Source: JBDGYW01 sp964518955
Lineage (GTDB): Bacteria > Gemmatimonadota > Gemmatimonadetes > Gemmatimonadales > GWC2-71-9
DNA: 64,000 nucleotides
Assembly: GCA_964518955.1 (NCBI GenBank)
Contig: CAZFHS010000036.1
Span: forward strand, 5,456-69,455
Reading direction: 5' to 3'
Shown here: piece by piece, positions 44,735 through 53,258 of the stretch
Position numbering within the stretch: the first letter of the stretch is position 1
How the letters are laid out: every line of letters begins with the position of its first letter
The notes under the pieces: model-generated
Told to the model about the DNA's origin: nothing
The model's input: the letters and a program-made list of their open reading frames with translations, nothing else
The model's database searches: none
Made by a program: the position numbers and the translations under genes

Positions 44735-45906
44735 TGTGTAGAGAACCCATAGATGGTGGTCGATTCGTACAGCACTCCCGGCCGCAATACGGTAGATGGA
44801 AACTCCGGGTGGTTCGGCGAATCGGGAAAATGCTGGGTTTCCAGGCAGAAGCCGCTGCGATGAGCGTACGCCACTCCACCCTTGCCTAGATTGCTTCCAT
44901 CCAGAAAGTTGCCCGCATAAAACTGAACACCCGGCTCTGTCGTGAGCACCTCCATCACTCGGCCCGAGGCTGGCTCGTGTACACGCGCAGCCAGCCTGAG
45001 CGTACCTGCATCTCCATTCAACACCCAGTTGTGATCGTAGCCACCACCAAATTGGATTTGCTCATCGTCGGCGTCGATACGCTCGCCTATCGCGTCAGGG
45101 ACCCGGAAATCCATCGGCGTGCCTTCGACATCCCGAAGCTCACCAGTGGGAATTAGACCCTCATCGACCGGCGTAAACCGATCGGCTGCCAGCATCAATT
45201 CGTGACCCAGGATATCTCCTGAAGCATGCCCCGCGAGGTTGAAGTAGCCGTGATGAGTCACGTTCGCGACGGTCGCTTTGTCGGTTTCCAATGCATAGTC
45301 GATGCGTAGCTCATCGTTTGCGGTGAGCGCGTACGTGACCCGAACGGTGAGGTTACCTGGGTACCCCTCCTCTCCATCGATGCTCACGTAACTCAAATTC
45401 ACACCCACCTCTTCTGTTGTAGCGTATGGCTCCGCTTCCCAAACCACTTTGTCGAAACCCACTAGACCGCCATGCAGGTGGTTGGGACCGTTGTTCACCG
45501 CCAGCGTGTACTCGATACTGTCGAGCGCAAAGCGACCGTTCGCGATGCGGTTGCCGTAGCGTCCGACTAAAGCGCCGAAGTAGGGCGAGCTGGCGATGTA
45601 GTCGTCCAGCGTGTCATAACCCAGCACTACGTCTCCCAGGTTACCCTCGCTATCGGGCACCCATAGACTGGTAACGATCCCGCCGTAGTTCGTGATCGTT
45701 GCACGCATTCCGTGCTGATTGGTGAGTGTGTACAGCTGGACCATTTCGCCGTCACTAGTGGTTCCGAATTCTATTACCTCGTAGGTCGGCATGGTTTCTT
45801 GCCTCGAGCATGCGGTGAGTGTGATGAGGAGAGGGAGGAGATGGAGGAGAGAGAGTGGGCGTTGGCAGCCCACGTCCCGTGGGTATCTAGGCCACAAACC
45901 AAGCAT
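44731..45906 (-). CDS. galM: Aldose 1-epimerase (mutarotase), lipoprotein form
   Basis: About 391 residues. The ATG at 45906 has CGGAG 7 bases upstream and opens a basic-then-hydrophobic lipoprotein signal ending LITLTAC, so it is preferred to an in-frame TTG 21 bases earlier. The galactose mutarotase fold is recognised by 'GPNHLHGG', the catalytic His in 'VTHHGYFNLAGH', 'GGYDHNWVLN', and 'TTEPGVQFYAGNFLDG', with the catalytic Glu in 'LETQHFPDSPNHPEFPS'. It interconverts alpha and beta anomers of aldoses such as galactose or glucose. An extracytoplasmic lipoprotein form fits work on sugars freed by the co-translated GH2 enzyme (ATGA overlap). It is the first gene of that operon. Confidence 0.93.
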   Translation of the reverse strand: MLGLWPRYPRDVGCQRPLSLLHLLPLLITLTACSRQETMPTYEVIEFGTTSDGEMVQLYTLTNQHGMRATITNYGGIVTSLWVPDSEGNLGDVVLGYDTLDDYIASSPYFGALVGRYGNRIANGRFALDSIEYTLAVNNGPNHLHGGLVGFDKVVWEAEPYATTEEVGVNLSYVSIDGEEGYPGNLTVRVTYALTANDELRIDYALETDKATVANVTHHGYFNLAGHASGDILGHELMLAADRFTPVDEGLIPTGELRDVEGTPMDFRVPDAIGERIDADDEQIQFGGGYDHNWVLNGDAGTLRLAARVHEPASGRVMEVLTTEPGVQFYAGNFLDGSNLGKGGVAYAHRSGFCLETQHFPDSPNHPEFPSTVLRPGVLYESTTIYGFSTQ

Positions 45907-46032
45907 CGGCAAACTCCGTGATTGCAATTGAGGAAATGATGACCGTAGACTGCTTCAGATGCACGGGGGCGTCAAGTTATACGCAGCTCTCTTTCTAACA
46001 TGGTCAAAAGCGGTGCTGCCCGCGGCAAGCCG

Positions 46033-46695
46033 GTAGAGTAGGGAGGAGTGGAGTTCTCCTCCCCCTCGTCAAACCGGACAAGCGGGTTTCCCGCATCCGG
46101 CTTTCCTGTGGACTCTCGCCACCGGCATGCACACGCGCCAGGATAAAAACTTCGGCTCCTGCTTGGCCTTCTGGCCCAGCTTGTGTCTCGGGGAAGAAAG
46201 GCTCAACGGTAGCTTCGAGCGCGAAACTACCTCCTCCTCCGTAGTAGGACCTTCCAATCGGCTTGCCCCCCGTCTTACACAAACGTGTCTACAGTAGGGG
46301 GCCTTCGCTCCACGGGAATTACCCCGCTTCTTCGCTACTATGCCCCCCTCCGACTCCCAACGCAGCCACAAGCAGGTTATGTCTTCCCCACTCATGTTGC
46401 CGACCATACCAGCACCACGCCGGGGCTCCCAGGTTCCTCGACTGATCTGTCCGCGCGCGCTGTCCCCAACCACCCCGGGAGGCTCGATGGGTGCTCTCGC
46501 TCGTTGCTTCCCCACCGACAACGGGTTTCACCTAATCCGGAAGGCTGACCACTCTCCTATGGCGTAACGAGGCCGAATCGGGTTCGCTAAGCGGGGCTTC
46601 AGCTCGCGCCGCCCGCTTCGCTACCTGGTGAACGAGCAATTACCAGGGCTACCTCCTCTCAGGTTACTAGATCAGCCAGACTTATCCTGGCGCTT
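46033..46695 (-). mobile_element. Compact group II intron remnant without reverse transcriptase
   Basis: Read on the minus strand, this roughly 660-base stretch begins near GCGCCAGGATAAG, carries the 5' domain I sequence (including TAGCGAAGAAGCGGGG and AATTCCCGTGGAGCGAAGG), then a relic of the reverse-transcriptase/maturase N-terminus. That relic has the characteristic peptide KLGQKAKQEPKF at about 46170-46135. It is followed almost at once by domain V (46071-46104) and the domain VI hairpin (46040-46063). About 1.2 kb or more of coding sequence is missing, so it cannot make its own maturase. Domain V still shows the AGC triad region and a well-paired stem, so the RNA might fold and be helped in trans. 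The ends are approximate. It lies downstream of the CPBP protease gene, with repeat sequence on both sides. Confidence 0.8.
46071..46104 (-). ncRNA. Group II intron domain V
   Basis: On the minus strand, AAGCCGGA pairs with TCCGGTTT across an inner GCGGG/CCCGC stem with an A-rich loop, giving the conserved 34-base domain V hairpin that holds the catalytic AGC. A 23-base domain VI-like hairpin (GGGAGGAG/CTCCTCCC) follows, with an unpaired A just beyond it. Confidence 0.8.
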
Positions 46696-46771
46696 CCGGA
46701 GTGACGCGGACAAACGCAGGAATGCTGCGAGGTGTGGTGGGGTAACCGACCCGTGTTGTCATCCGCATTCT

Positions 46772-46788
46772 TCCGCGTACATCAGCGG
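46772..46788. repeat. TCCGCGTACATC-type intergenic repeat, copy 1
   Basis: TCCGCGTACATCAGCGG matches the copy at 56576-56592 in 16 of 17 positions. It sits between the CPBP gene and the intron. A further shared piece, CCGCGGCAAGCC, flanks the other end of the intron (46020-46031) and follows the second copy directly (56587-56598). Confidence 0.55.
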
Positions 46789-46800
46789 TAAAACCAGAAC

Positions 46801-47703
46801 TCAGCTGTAAGTCAGCATTCGAGCCGATGAAAAGCCCGCGATGATCAACGCACCAACAGTGATAGGCAATATGAAGGAGTTTGCCGGGAAATAGACCGCG
46901 TTTACCAACACCATCCCGACCGCGTCCACGAGGATATGGGCGAGAATCGCACACTCCAGGCCGAACCTCCAGTAGCACCACCCGAACCCGAGGCCGGCGC
47001 ACCCCGTGAAGGCCAGTACCTCGACGATCCTCTCCTGACTCAGATTGGCTACGTGCCCTTCTAAATGGTCCCATGCAAAAATGAACGCCGACAACACAAC
47101 TCCTATCCAATAGATGGTGCGGCTGGGTGCGGCTTCAGTTTTGCCTTGCAGCCGCCACCCGACCCAAACGAACAAGCTCATCAGGAAGAACCTATTGAAA
47201 ATCTCTTCCTGGATCCCCGCGTCGAACGAAGCGAGGACAAGTCGCCAGAGCTCGGGTTGAGCAACCGTGCCCGCCGTCAAATAGCGGTTGTACATGACGA
47301 CAATCGGGCTGGCTAGGACAGCGAAGAGAACCGCCACCAGAATCGCATTGCGACTCAGGCCAAGAGCTTCGCGTCGGTCCAGCCTTCCCTCGAAAAGAAA
47401 CGCTCCCAGGCCAACTCGGTTTGCAAAGAACTGGCCTGCGGCGGCCACGAGGAAGTTGAGGGCGGTGAACGACACCCAGAGCGGAATTGCAGGAACCGGA
47501 CTGCCTTGCTGCAGCAGCTGCGGGATCGATAAGAGATTCCCAACGACGAAAAGGACGGTGAGAATCCAAACGCCTCGCCAGCGGAAGGGCAGTGGAAACG
47601 ATTCTTCGGTCAGCTCGAGCTCCTCGACCTGCTGGACACCTCCGATGCTCAGAGTAATACTAAAGCACCGGTTCCTGCAAATGCACGGCCGGGCTTGAAA
47701 CAT
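46801..47703 (-). CDS. CPBP-family intramembrane metalloprotease
   Basis: About 300 residues with six to eight hydrophobic segments. The CPBP (Rce1/Abi-like) motifs are present: Glu168-Glu169 followed by Arg173 in 'AGIQEEIFNRFFL', His215 in 'FIFAWDHLEGH' and His258 in 'ILAHILVDAVG'. These residues form the intramembrane glutamate-histidine active site. Bacterial members process or degrade membrane peptides and some give bacteriocin immunity, but no substrate is evident here. The start is uncertain: the frame begins with TTG-GTG-ATG and no clear ribosome-binding site, and the first 40 residues are polar. The ATG at 47703 is used. The gene is divergent from the esterase gene with only about 20 bases between start codons, so their promoters must overlap the coding ends. 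Confidence 0.85.
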   Translation of the reverse strand: MFQARPCICRNRCFSITLSIGGVQQVEELELTEESFPLPFRWRGVWILTVLFVVGNLLSIPQLLQQGSPVPAIPLWVSFTALNFLVAAAGQFFANRVGLGAFLFEGRLDRREALGLSRNAILVAVLFAVLASPIVVMYNRYLTAGTVAQPELWRLVLASFDAGIQEEIFNRFFLMSLFVWVGWRLQGKTEAAPSRTIYWIGVVLSAFIFAWDHLEGHVANLSQERIVEVLAFTGCAGLGFGWCYWRFGLECAILAHILVDAVGMVLVNAVYFPANSFILPITVGALIIAGFSSARMLTYS

Positions 47704-47723
47704 CACCAATCGCCAAGGTTCAA

Positions 47724-48638
47724 ATGCCCAGCATAAGGAGCCGTCTCGTACGATTGCTCGTGAAGCACGCGGTCGGCCCCAAGTTCAGAAAGGCCGGCGG
47801 CTCGATTTCTGAGTGGCGGCAGCTCAACGAGATGGTCGTGCGAAACCAGCGAGTGCCCAAGGGCACCAAGATAGAGCCGGTTCAGATTGACTCCGCGCTG
47901 GACTTGCGCGCCGAGTGGGTACGGGCACCGACCGCGGGAGATGCCCGCGCCGTGTTATACCTTCACGGCGGCAGTTTCATGATGGGCTCTCCAGCGACGC
48001 ACCGGGAAATTGCAGCGCGCCTCTCCGCTCTGACTGACGCTAGCTTTTTGGTGCTCGACTATCGGCTCGCACCGGAACATCCCTTCCCCGCATCACTGCA
48101 CGACTCGTTGGCTACGTATCACTGGCTGCAGGCCAATGGCTTCGCGCCATCCACAATCGCCATCGGGGGTGACTCGGCGGGTGGCACTCTCGCGCTCCAA
48201 ACTCTGATCGCCGAACGCGATGAGGGGAACACACTGCCGGCTGCCGCGTTCCTGATGTCGCCTGTCACCGATTGGGTAAAATTTGACGGAGAATCCTACC
48301 AGACTCGAGCGGCAAAGGATCCGTGTGTAACGCTGGAAGCAAATCGCATGATGGCAGCGCACTACGTAGGAGATGCCGATCCGAAGGCATCGCTCCTCCG
48401 CCCGGTCGATGCCGATCTGACCGGGCTGCCACCACTGGCGGTTCACGTCGGTGATTTCGAAATACTCTTGAGCGACTCTACGAGGCTCGCCGAGAGCGCG
48501 CGTAATGCAGGAGTGGAAGTTCAACTGAAAGTGTGGCCTGGCATGTGGCACGGCTTTCAGGTCGGCCCGGCAGTCTTCCCGGAGATACATCGGTCGATCG
48601 GGCAAATCGCTCAGTTTGTGGTAAACCACATCCAGTAA
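47724..48638 (+). CDS. Alpha/beta-hydrolase, HSL-type esterase
   Basis: A 304-residue cytosolic esterase of the hormone-sensitive-lipase family. The oxyanion-hole motif is HGGSF (from His81; the family usual is HGGG), followed by 'LDYRLAPEHPFPA'. The nucleophile elbow GDSAGG gives Ser151, and Asp and His of the triad are expected in 'VHVGDFEILLSDS' and 'WPGMWHGFQ' near the C-terminus. It hydrolyses short-chain carboxyl esters and may remove acetyl groups from sugars or xenobiotics. AAGG lies just before the ATG. It is monocistronic, with a small hairpin 27 bases downstream. Confidence 0.92.
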   Translation: MPSIRSRLVRLLVKHAVGPKFRKAGGSISEWRQLNEMVVRNQRVPKGTKIEPVQIDSALDLRAEWVRAPTAGDARAVLYLHGGSFMMGSPATHREIAARLSALTDASFLVLDYRLAPEHPFPASLHDSLATYHWLQANGFAPSTIAIGGDSAGGTLALQTLIAERDEGNTLPAAAFLMSPVTDWVKFDGESYQTRAAKDPCVTLEANRMMAAHYVGDADPKASLLRPVDADLTGLPPLAVHVGDFEILLSDSTRLAESARNAGVEVQLKVWPGMWHGFQVGPAVFPEIHRSIGQIAQFVVNHIQ

Positions 48639-48665
48639 TCCACACAACGAGCGTTGAGCGTTCCC

Positions 48666-48685
48666 CTGTCCTTTAGACAGGACAG
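48666..48685 (+). terminator. Small hairpin after esterase gene
   Basis: CTGTCCT (48666-48672) pairs with AGGACAG (48679-48685) around a 6-base loop, 27 bases after the esterase stop. No T-run follows, so termination here is only probable. The rest of the 48639-48875 gap shows no gene. Confidence 0.4.
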
Positions 48686-48875
48686 TGGAAGAGATGCCAA
48701 AGACACATTCACATCGAAAAGTCCAAATGTCAGACGTAAACGACCCAATTACGCTCGGCACGACGATTGCACTCCACCGACCCATCGCCAATACGGCCGT
48801 GTTTGACACAACCGAAATGTCAGAAGGCCACGGCGTGAATCGTTGATGTCGGGAACGGTGAATTACGGAGGTAGT

Positions 48876-51194
48876 GTGTCAGCAATGGGTCGTTGGACGA
48901 CAGCCGCCATACTTGTGGCGGCGCTGTTTCCTGAACCCGCGGAGCCCCAGGCCCGCATCACTGGAATCGTCCGAGGTAACGGAAGCGGTGACGTCGTCGA
49001 GAACGCTCAGGTGGAAGTCGTGGACAGACGACTCCGCACTCTGAGCGGTAGCGACGGCCGGTTCGTGTTAGAGTCGGTGCCGATCGGCGTACACACGCTG
49101 CGCGTGACCCGCATCGGCTACGCCCTCATTGAATTGCAGCTCAACGTCAGCGACACGAACCAAATCGACCTATCGGTCGACATGGAACCGGTGGCTCTGC
49201 GCCTGAGCGAGATTGTGGTGACACCCGGTCACTTCGGCGTGATGGAGACTCAGGTCGTCGCCGAGCGCACTTTGACTAGGGATGAGATCGAGACTCTACC
49301 TCAGTTAGGGGAGGACGTTTTCCGAGCTATCAAGCGCCTACCGGGCGTCGCCGCTCACGACATCTCAACCAAGCTCAATCTGAGGGGAGCTACCGCCCAG
49401 GAGTTATTGGTCACGTTGGACGGTCTCGAATTGTACGAACCCTATCACCTCAAAGACTTCGATGGAGCACTCGGCATCGTCGATGTCCATTCAATAGGGT
49501 CTGTCGACCTCGTGACTGGAGGGTTCGGGGCCGAACACGGCGACAAGCTCACCGGTGTGTTCGACATGACTTCGCGAGTGCCGCCGATCACAGGCACGCG
49601 CACCACTCTAGGTCTCAGCATCACCAACGCCAGCTTCATGAGCCAAGGCGGATTCGGCACTGGTAGAGGACAATGGCTCTTGTCAGCACGTAGGGGATAT
49701 TTGGACATAGCGATGGCGCTGACCGGTGGCAACGATGACATCTCACCCCAGTACTGGGATGTGTTTGGAAAGGTCCAATACCAGCCACATCGCAAGCACA
49801 TGTTCAGCGGCAGCATCCTCCATGCTAGCGACAACCTGAGTCTCTCGGATGAAACTCTTCATTTCCTGGAAACTGGATGGAAGAGCAGCTACGCCTGGAC
49901 CGCGTGGGACGCAAACCTGAACAGCAGAGTGAACGCGCGAACGATGGCGTGGGCGGGACGGGTGACCCGGCACCGTGCGGGCCGCGGCGAAGATCTAGGA
50001 CGTGTCTCAGGGCCCGAGTGGATTTCAATCACTGACGATCACGTCTTCAGGTTTGTGGGGGCAAGCCACGATTTGAGCCTAGAGCTCACCGACCGTGCAA
50101 TGCTCAAGCTTGGTGGAGAAGCCAAGCGCCTCAAATCATCGTATGACTACTTCAACGCCACCCGAACACTGATAGCGACTCCGCAGCGAGAGCTGGGGGC
50201 GCGTCACGATACGACAGCGGTTGTCAGAGTACCATATGGCAACGAAGTGAGTGCCTTTGTTGCCGCCCGGATCAGACCGATCGACGCATTCACGACCGAG
50301 GTCGGCGCACGATACGACCATACGTCCCACACGAACGAGAATGAGTGGTCTCCACGAGTGTTGGCCGCTCTTGAGCTCACGGCAACCACAAACATTCGCG
50401 CGAGCTGGGGGCGCTACTACCAATCTCACGGAGTTCACGAGCTTCAGGTGGCAGATGGTCAGCGCAGGTTCTCTCCCTCGGACCTGGCAACACAACTGGC
50501 ACTGGGAGTAGAGCAGCGGTTGCCGGCTGACGTGAACCTACGAGTGGAGCTATACAAGAGGGCGACCGCCGACCAGCGACCTCGATACATAAATTCGGAA
50601 CAAGAGCTATCCGCCTTCCCGGAGGCCGAAGGCGGTCGAATTCTAGTTGACCCGGGCCGAGGGAGTGCGCGAGGCATCGAGATGTTGGTGTCGCGAGAGC
50701 TGGGCACACACTGGGCGTGGTCGGTGAGCTATGTGTTGGCTGAGGCAAAAGACGAGATCGACGGTGAATGGGTCCCGAGAGCGCTCGATCAGCGACACAC
50801 GTTCGGCCTCAACACCGCCTATAGGCCCAACGACAAATGGCGGCTATCGGCATCGTGGTACTATCACACGGGTTGGCCCACGACGGACACCGACTTCCGC
50901 GTTGACTCACTCGCAGACGGGTCGCTGTTCCTCGCTCGTGAATTCGGACCGCTGAACGGCATTCGCGTACCCTCATACCATCGCCTCGACCTGCGCGCGA
51001 CGCGGAACTTCTCCGTGGGGAACGGCGTGCTCCAGGTTTACGCGGACATCTTCAATGCCTACAACCGCACAAACATCTCGTCGTACGATCACTGGGCATA
51101 CGTGGACGAAAATGGGAATCTCTACGTCGGCAGAGACAACGGGCAGGAGATGCTGCGAATATTGCCGTCGATTGGGTTGCGATACGAGTTCTGA
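48876..51194 (+). CDS. TonB-dependent receptor with CarboxypepD_reg-like domain
   Basis: About 772 residues. GGAGG at 48867-48871 supports the GTG at 48876 or the ATG at 48885; upstream TTG and ATG codons lie before that site. After a signal peptide ending near 'EPAEPQA' comes a carboxypeptidase-regulatory-like domain ('ITGIVRGNGSGDVVENAQVEVV'), a plug ('LPQLGEDVFRAIKRLPGV', 'LNLRGATAQELLVTLDGLELYEPYHLKD') and a barrel ending in 'LPSIGLRYEF'. Unlike the receptors at 1.2 and 57.9 kb, it has no DUF4249-like lipoprotein gene behind it. The next gene, 226 bases downstream, is a GH20 hexosaminidase, with a heptamer repeat between them. Transport of a chitin- or peptidoglycan-derived sugar is a guess from this neighbour only. 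Confidence 0.9.
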   Translation: MSAMGRWTTAAILVAALFPEPAEPQARITGIVRGNGSGDVVENAQVEVVDRRLRTLSGSDGRFVLESVPIGVHTLRVTRIGYALIELQLNVSDTNQIDLSVDMEPVALRLSEIVVTPGHFGVMETQVVAERTLTRDEIETLPQLGEDVFRAIKRLPGVAAHDISTKLNLRGATAQELLVTLDGLELYEPYHLKDFDGALGIVDVHSIGSVDLVTGGFGAEHGDKLTGVFDMTSRVPPITGTRTTLGLSITNASFMSQGGFGTGRGQWLLSARRGYLDIAMALTGGNDDISPQYWDVFGKVQYQPHRKHMFSGSILHASDNLSLSDETLHFLETGWKSSYAWTAWDANLNSRVNARTMAWAGRVTRHRAGRGEDLGRVSGPEWISITDDHVFRFVGASHDLSLELTDRAMLKLGGEAKRLKSSYDYFNATRTLIATPQRELGARHDTTAVVRVPYGNEVSAFVAARIRPIDAFTTEVGARYDHTSHTNENEWSPRVLAALELTATTNIRASWGRYYQSHGVHELQVADGQRRFSPSDLATQLALGVEQRLPADVNLRVELYKRATADQRPRYINSEQELSAFPEAEGGRILVDPGRGSARGIEMLVSRELGTHWAWSVSYVLAEAKDEIDGEWVPRALDQRHTFGLNTAYRPNDKWRLSASWYYHTGWPTTDTDFRVDSLADGSLFLAREFGPLNGIRVPSYHRLDLRATRNFSVGNGVLQVYADIFNAYNRTNISSYDHWAYVDENGNLYVGRDNGQEMLRILPSIGLRYEF

Positions 51195-51251
51195 CGCGAT
51201 TGCAGAGTGGAGATTGGCGGTGATGCGGCGAGCAGGGGACAACTGAGTCGA

Positions 51252-51335
51252 GCAGGGAGCAACGAACAGCGAACAGCGGATTTGTGAACTGAGAGATTGT
51301 TGCGCGTCGCTCGTTGATCGCTGCACGCGACATAG
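51252..51335. repeat. Heptamer-type repeat, second copy
   Basis: GCAGGGAGCAACGAACAGCG and following bases (51252-51279), read in reverse, are CGCTGTT-CGCTGTT-CGTTGCT, 7-base units like those at 22.2 kb. A second block (51303-51335) carries CGTTGATCGCTGCACG and the tail CGACATAGA, also shared with the 22.2 kb copy. Confidence 0.55.
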
Positions 51336-51420
51336 ACATTCCGTACTCCTTCCATCCTTCCGCCCGCAACGATATCCTACTCCACAACCATCAACTCATT
51401 CACTTCACGATACCGGACCG

Positions 51421-53151
51421 ATGAAAACACATCATCTCGCCGCGGGTCTCTGCCTAATGCTATCCATGAGCGCGTGCTCCAAAGACGTGTCGGACTTTCA
51501 CATCGTACCTTTCCCAGAGAAGATCTCGCCCGGCAGCGGCGAGTTCCTCTTGAACGGTGAGACGAGGATCTTTCTTTCGGATCACACAGACGAGAAGTTG
51601 CAGGAGCTCGGGGCATACGTAGCCGACATGATGCACACCGTCGTGGGAGTTACCCTCCACGTGGCAGATGATGTCGGAAGCCACGACGCCGAAAACGCGA
51701 TCTTCTTGTTCCTATCACCCCAAGAGTCGAGGTCCAATCCCGAGAGTTACAGACTGATCGTGAACCCGGGGTCCATCAGCATCACGGCCTCGGACCACGC
51801 CGGGATCTTCTATGGACTCCAAACCTTGCGTCAGCTGCATTTTTCCCCCGCTGCTGCCCCTGCGGCCGACGCCGAGCACGGTGGAGAACACGGCCCCGCT
51901 GAGCAGGAGCACGCCGAGGAGACAGAGGGAGAGCACGGAGAGGCTAGTGAATCCCACGGCGAGGCGACAGGAGAGACATGGGCAACGCCTGGCGTTAGCA
52001 TCTCCGACTCACCGAGGTTCCCGTACCGAGGCCTGCATCTCGACGTTGGGCGCCACTTGTTCCCGGTTGACTTCATCAAGCGTTACATCGACCTGATGGC
52101 GATGTACAAGATGAACAAGTTCCACTGGCATCTCACAGAAGATCAGGGTTGGAGAATTGAGATCGAGAAGTACCCTCGCCTGACGGAAATAGGCGCCTAT
52201 CGGCGTGAGACTACGTTCGAGAAAAACCACAACCCGTACATCGGTGACGGCACCCCATATGGTGGCTTCTATACCAAGGATGAGGTGCGCGATATCGTTG
52301 CGTACGCGGACTCACGCTACGTAACCGTGATTCCCGAAATCGAAATGCCGGGTCACTCCGTAGCTGCACTCGCTGCATATCCGGAACTCGGATGTACAGA
52401 TGGACCGTTCGAGGTGTCGACTCGCTGGGGAGTACATGACGACATCTACTGTCCGAGTGAAGAGACGTTCGCGTTCTTGGAAGATGTGCTCCTCGAAGTG
52501 ATGGCGCTTTTCCCGAGCGAGTACATCCATATCGGAGCGGACGAGGCACCCAAAGCCAGGTGGGAGGAAAGCGACCTAGCGCAGGAGGTAATTCGCCGCG
52601 AGGGGTTGGCCGACGAACACGAGTTGCAGAGTTATTTCATTCGGCGTATCGAATCGTTTCTCCTTTCGCACGGGCGGAAGCTGATTGGTTGGGACGAAAT
52701 TTTGGAAGGTGGCTTGGCGCCCGAGGCGACTGTCATGTCGTGGCGCGGCATCAGCGGCGGCATTGATGCGGCGCGACAAGGTCACGATGTGATCATGACA
52801 CCGAACAGCCATATGTACTTCGACTACTACCAAGCCGACCCGGATGGAGAACCTCTTGCCATCGGTGGGCTCATTACGCTCGAAGACGTATACGGGTACG
52901 AGCCCGTGCCGGATTCATTGTCCTGGAGCGAGGGCCAGCATATACTCGGCGCCCAGGGCAATGTGTGGACCGAATACATGAAGACCACGGAGTACGTCGA
53001 GTATATGGTCTTCCCTAGAGCGTTGGCCCTGGCTGAGGTTGTGTGGTCGCCGAGAGACAAACGCGACTGGGAGAGCTTCGTGTTACGGTTACCGGCGCAG
53101 TTTGAGATGCTGGATCGGATGGAGGTGAACTATAGACCGTGGAACGATTGA
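51421..53151 (+). CDS. GH20 beta-N-acetylhexosaminidase lipoprotein with His/Glu-rich insert
   Basis: A 576-residue lipoprotein (signal with Cys19, SMSAC). The N-terminal GH20b-type domain (about 25-140) is followed by the TIM-barrel catalytic domain (about 200-560). The barrel has 'GLHLDVGRHLF', 'MNKFHWHLTEDQGWRIEI', and the catalytic pair Asp374-Glu375 in 'IHIGADEAPK', where Asp orients the substrate acetamido group. It releases terminal GlcNAc or GalNAc from chitin oligomers, glycans or peptidoglycan pieces. Between the two domains, residues about 150-187 form an unusual low-complexity insert of His, Glu, Ala and Gly with five His in a repeated EHG/SHG pattern. This is not a normal part of GH20 and may bind metal or act as a flexible tether. 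The NagX-like gene at 60-61 kb may act on related sugars. Confidence 0.93.
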   Translation: MKTHHLAAGLCLMLSMSACSKDVSDFHIVPFPEKISPGSGEFLLNGETRIFLSDHTDEKLQELGAYVADMMHTVVGVTLHVADDVGSHDAENAIFLFLSPQESRSNPESYRLIVNPGSISITASDHAGIFYGLQTLRQLHFSPAAAPAADAEHGGEHGPAEQEHAEETEGEHGEASESHGEATGETWATPGVSISDSPRFPYRGLHLDVGRHLFPVDFIKRYIDLMAMYKMNKFHWHLTEDQGWRIEIEKYPRLTEIGAYRRETTFEKNHNPYIGDGTPYGGFYTKDEVRDIVAYADSRYVTVIPEIEMPGHSVAALAAYPELGCTDGPFEVSTRWGVHDDIYCPSEETFAFLEDVLLEVMALFPSEYIHIGADEAPKARWEESDLAQEVIRREGLADEHELQSYFIRRIESFLLSHGRKLIGWDEILEGGLAPEATVMSWRGISGGIDAARQGHDVIMTPNSHMYFDYYQADPDGEPLAIGGLITLEDVYGYEPVPDSLSWSEGQHILGAQGNVWTEYMKTTEYVEYMVFPRALALAEVVWSPRDKRDWESFVLRLPAQFEMLDRMEVNYRPWND

Positions 53152-53171
53152 GTTCTGCAGTCTTTCAGGCT

Positions 53172-53258
53172 GAATGACCAATATCCAACAAGGAATGTCC
53201 AATGATGAAGTGGAGCACACTTCGACATTGGTGATTCCTAGTTCGATATTCGACGTTC
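53172..53258. repeat. Long imperfect hairpin repeat between convergent genes
   Basis: The 41-base left arm (53172-53212, containing AAGGAATGTCCAATGATGAA) and right arm (53218-53258, containing TTCGACATTGGTGATTCCTA) pair with about nine mismatches around the 5-base loop GAGCA. I recall near-identical sequence motifs as intergenic repeats in several unrelated environmental bacteria. Its right end touches the permease stop codon. Confidence 0.75.

Noticed and set aside
46069..46567. Short protein-coding genes in the 46 kb gap
   Set aside because: These frames translate the group II intron RNA; only a maturase N-terminal relic is protein-like.
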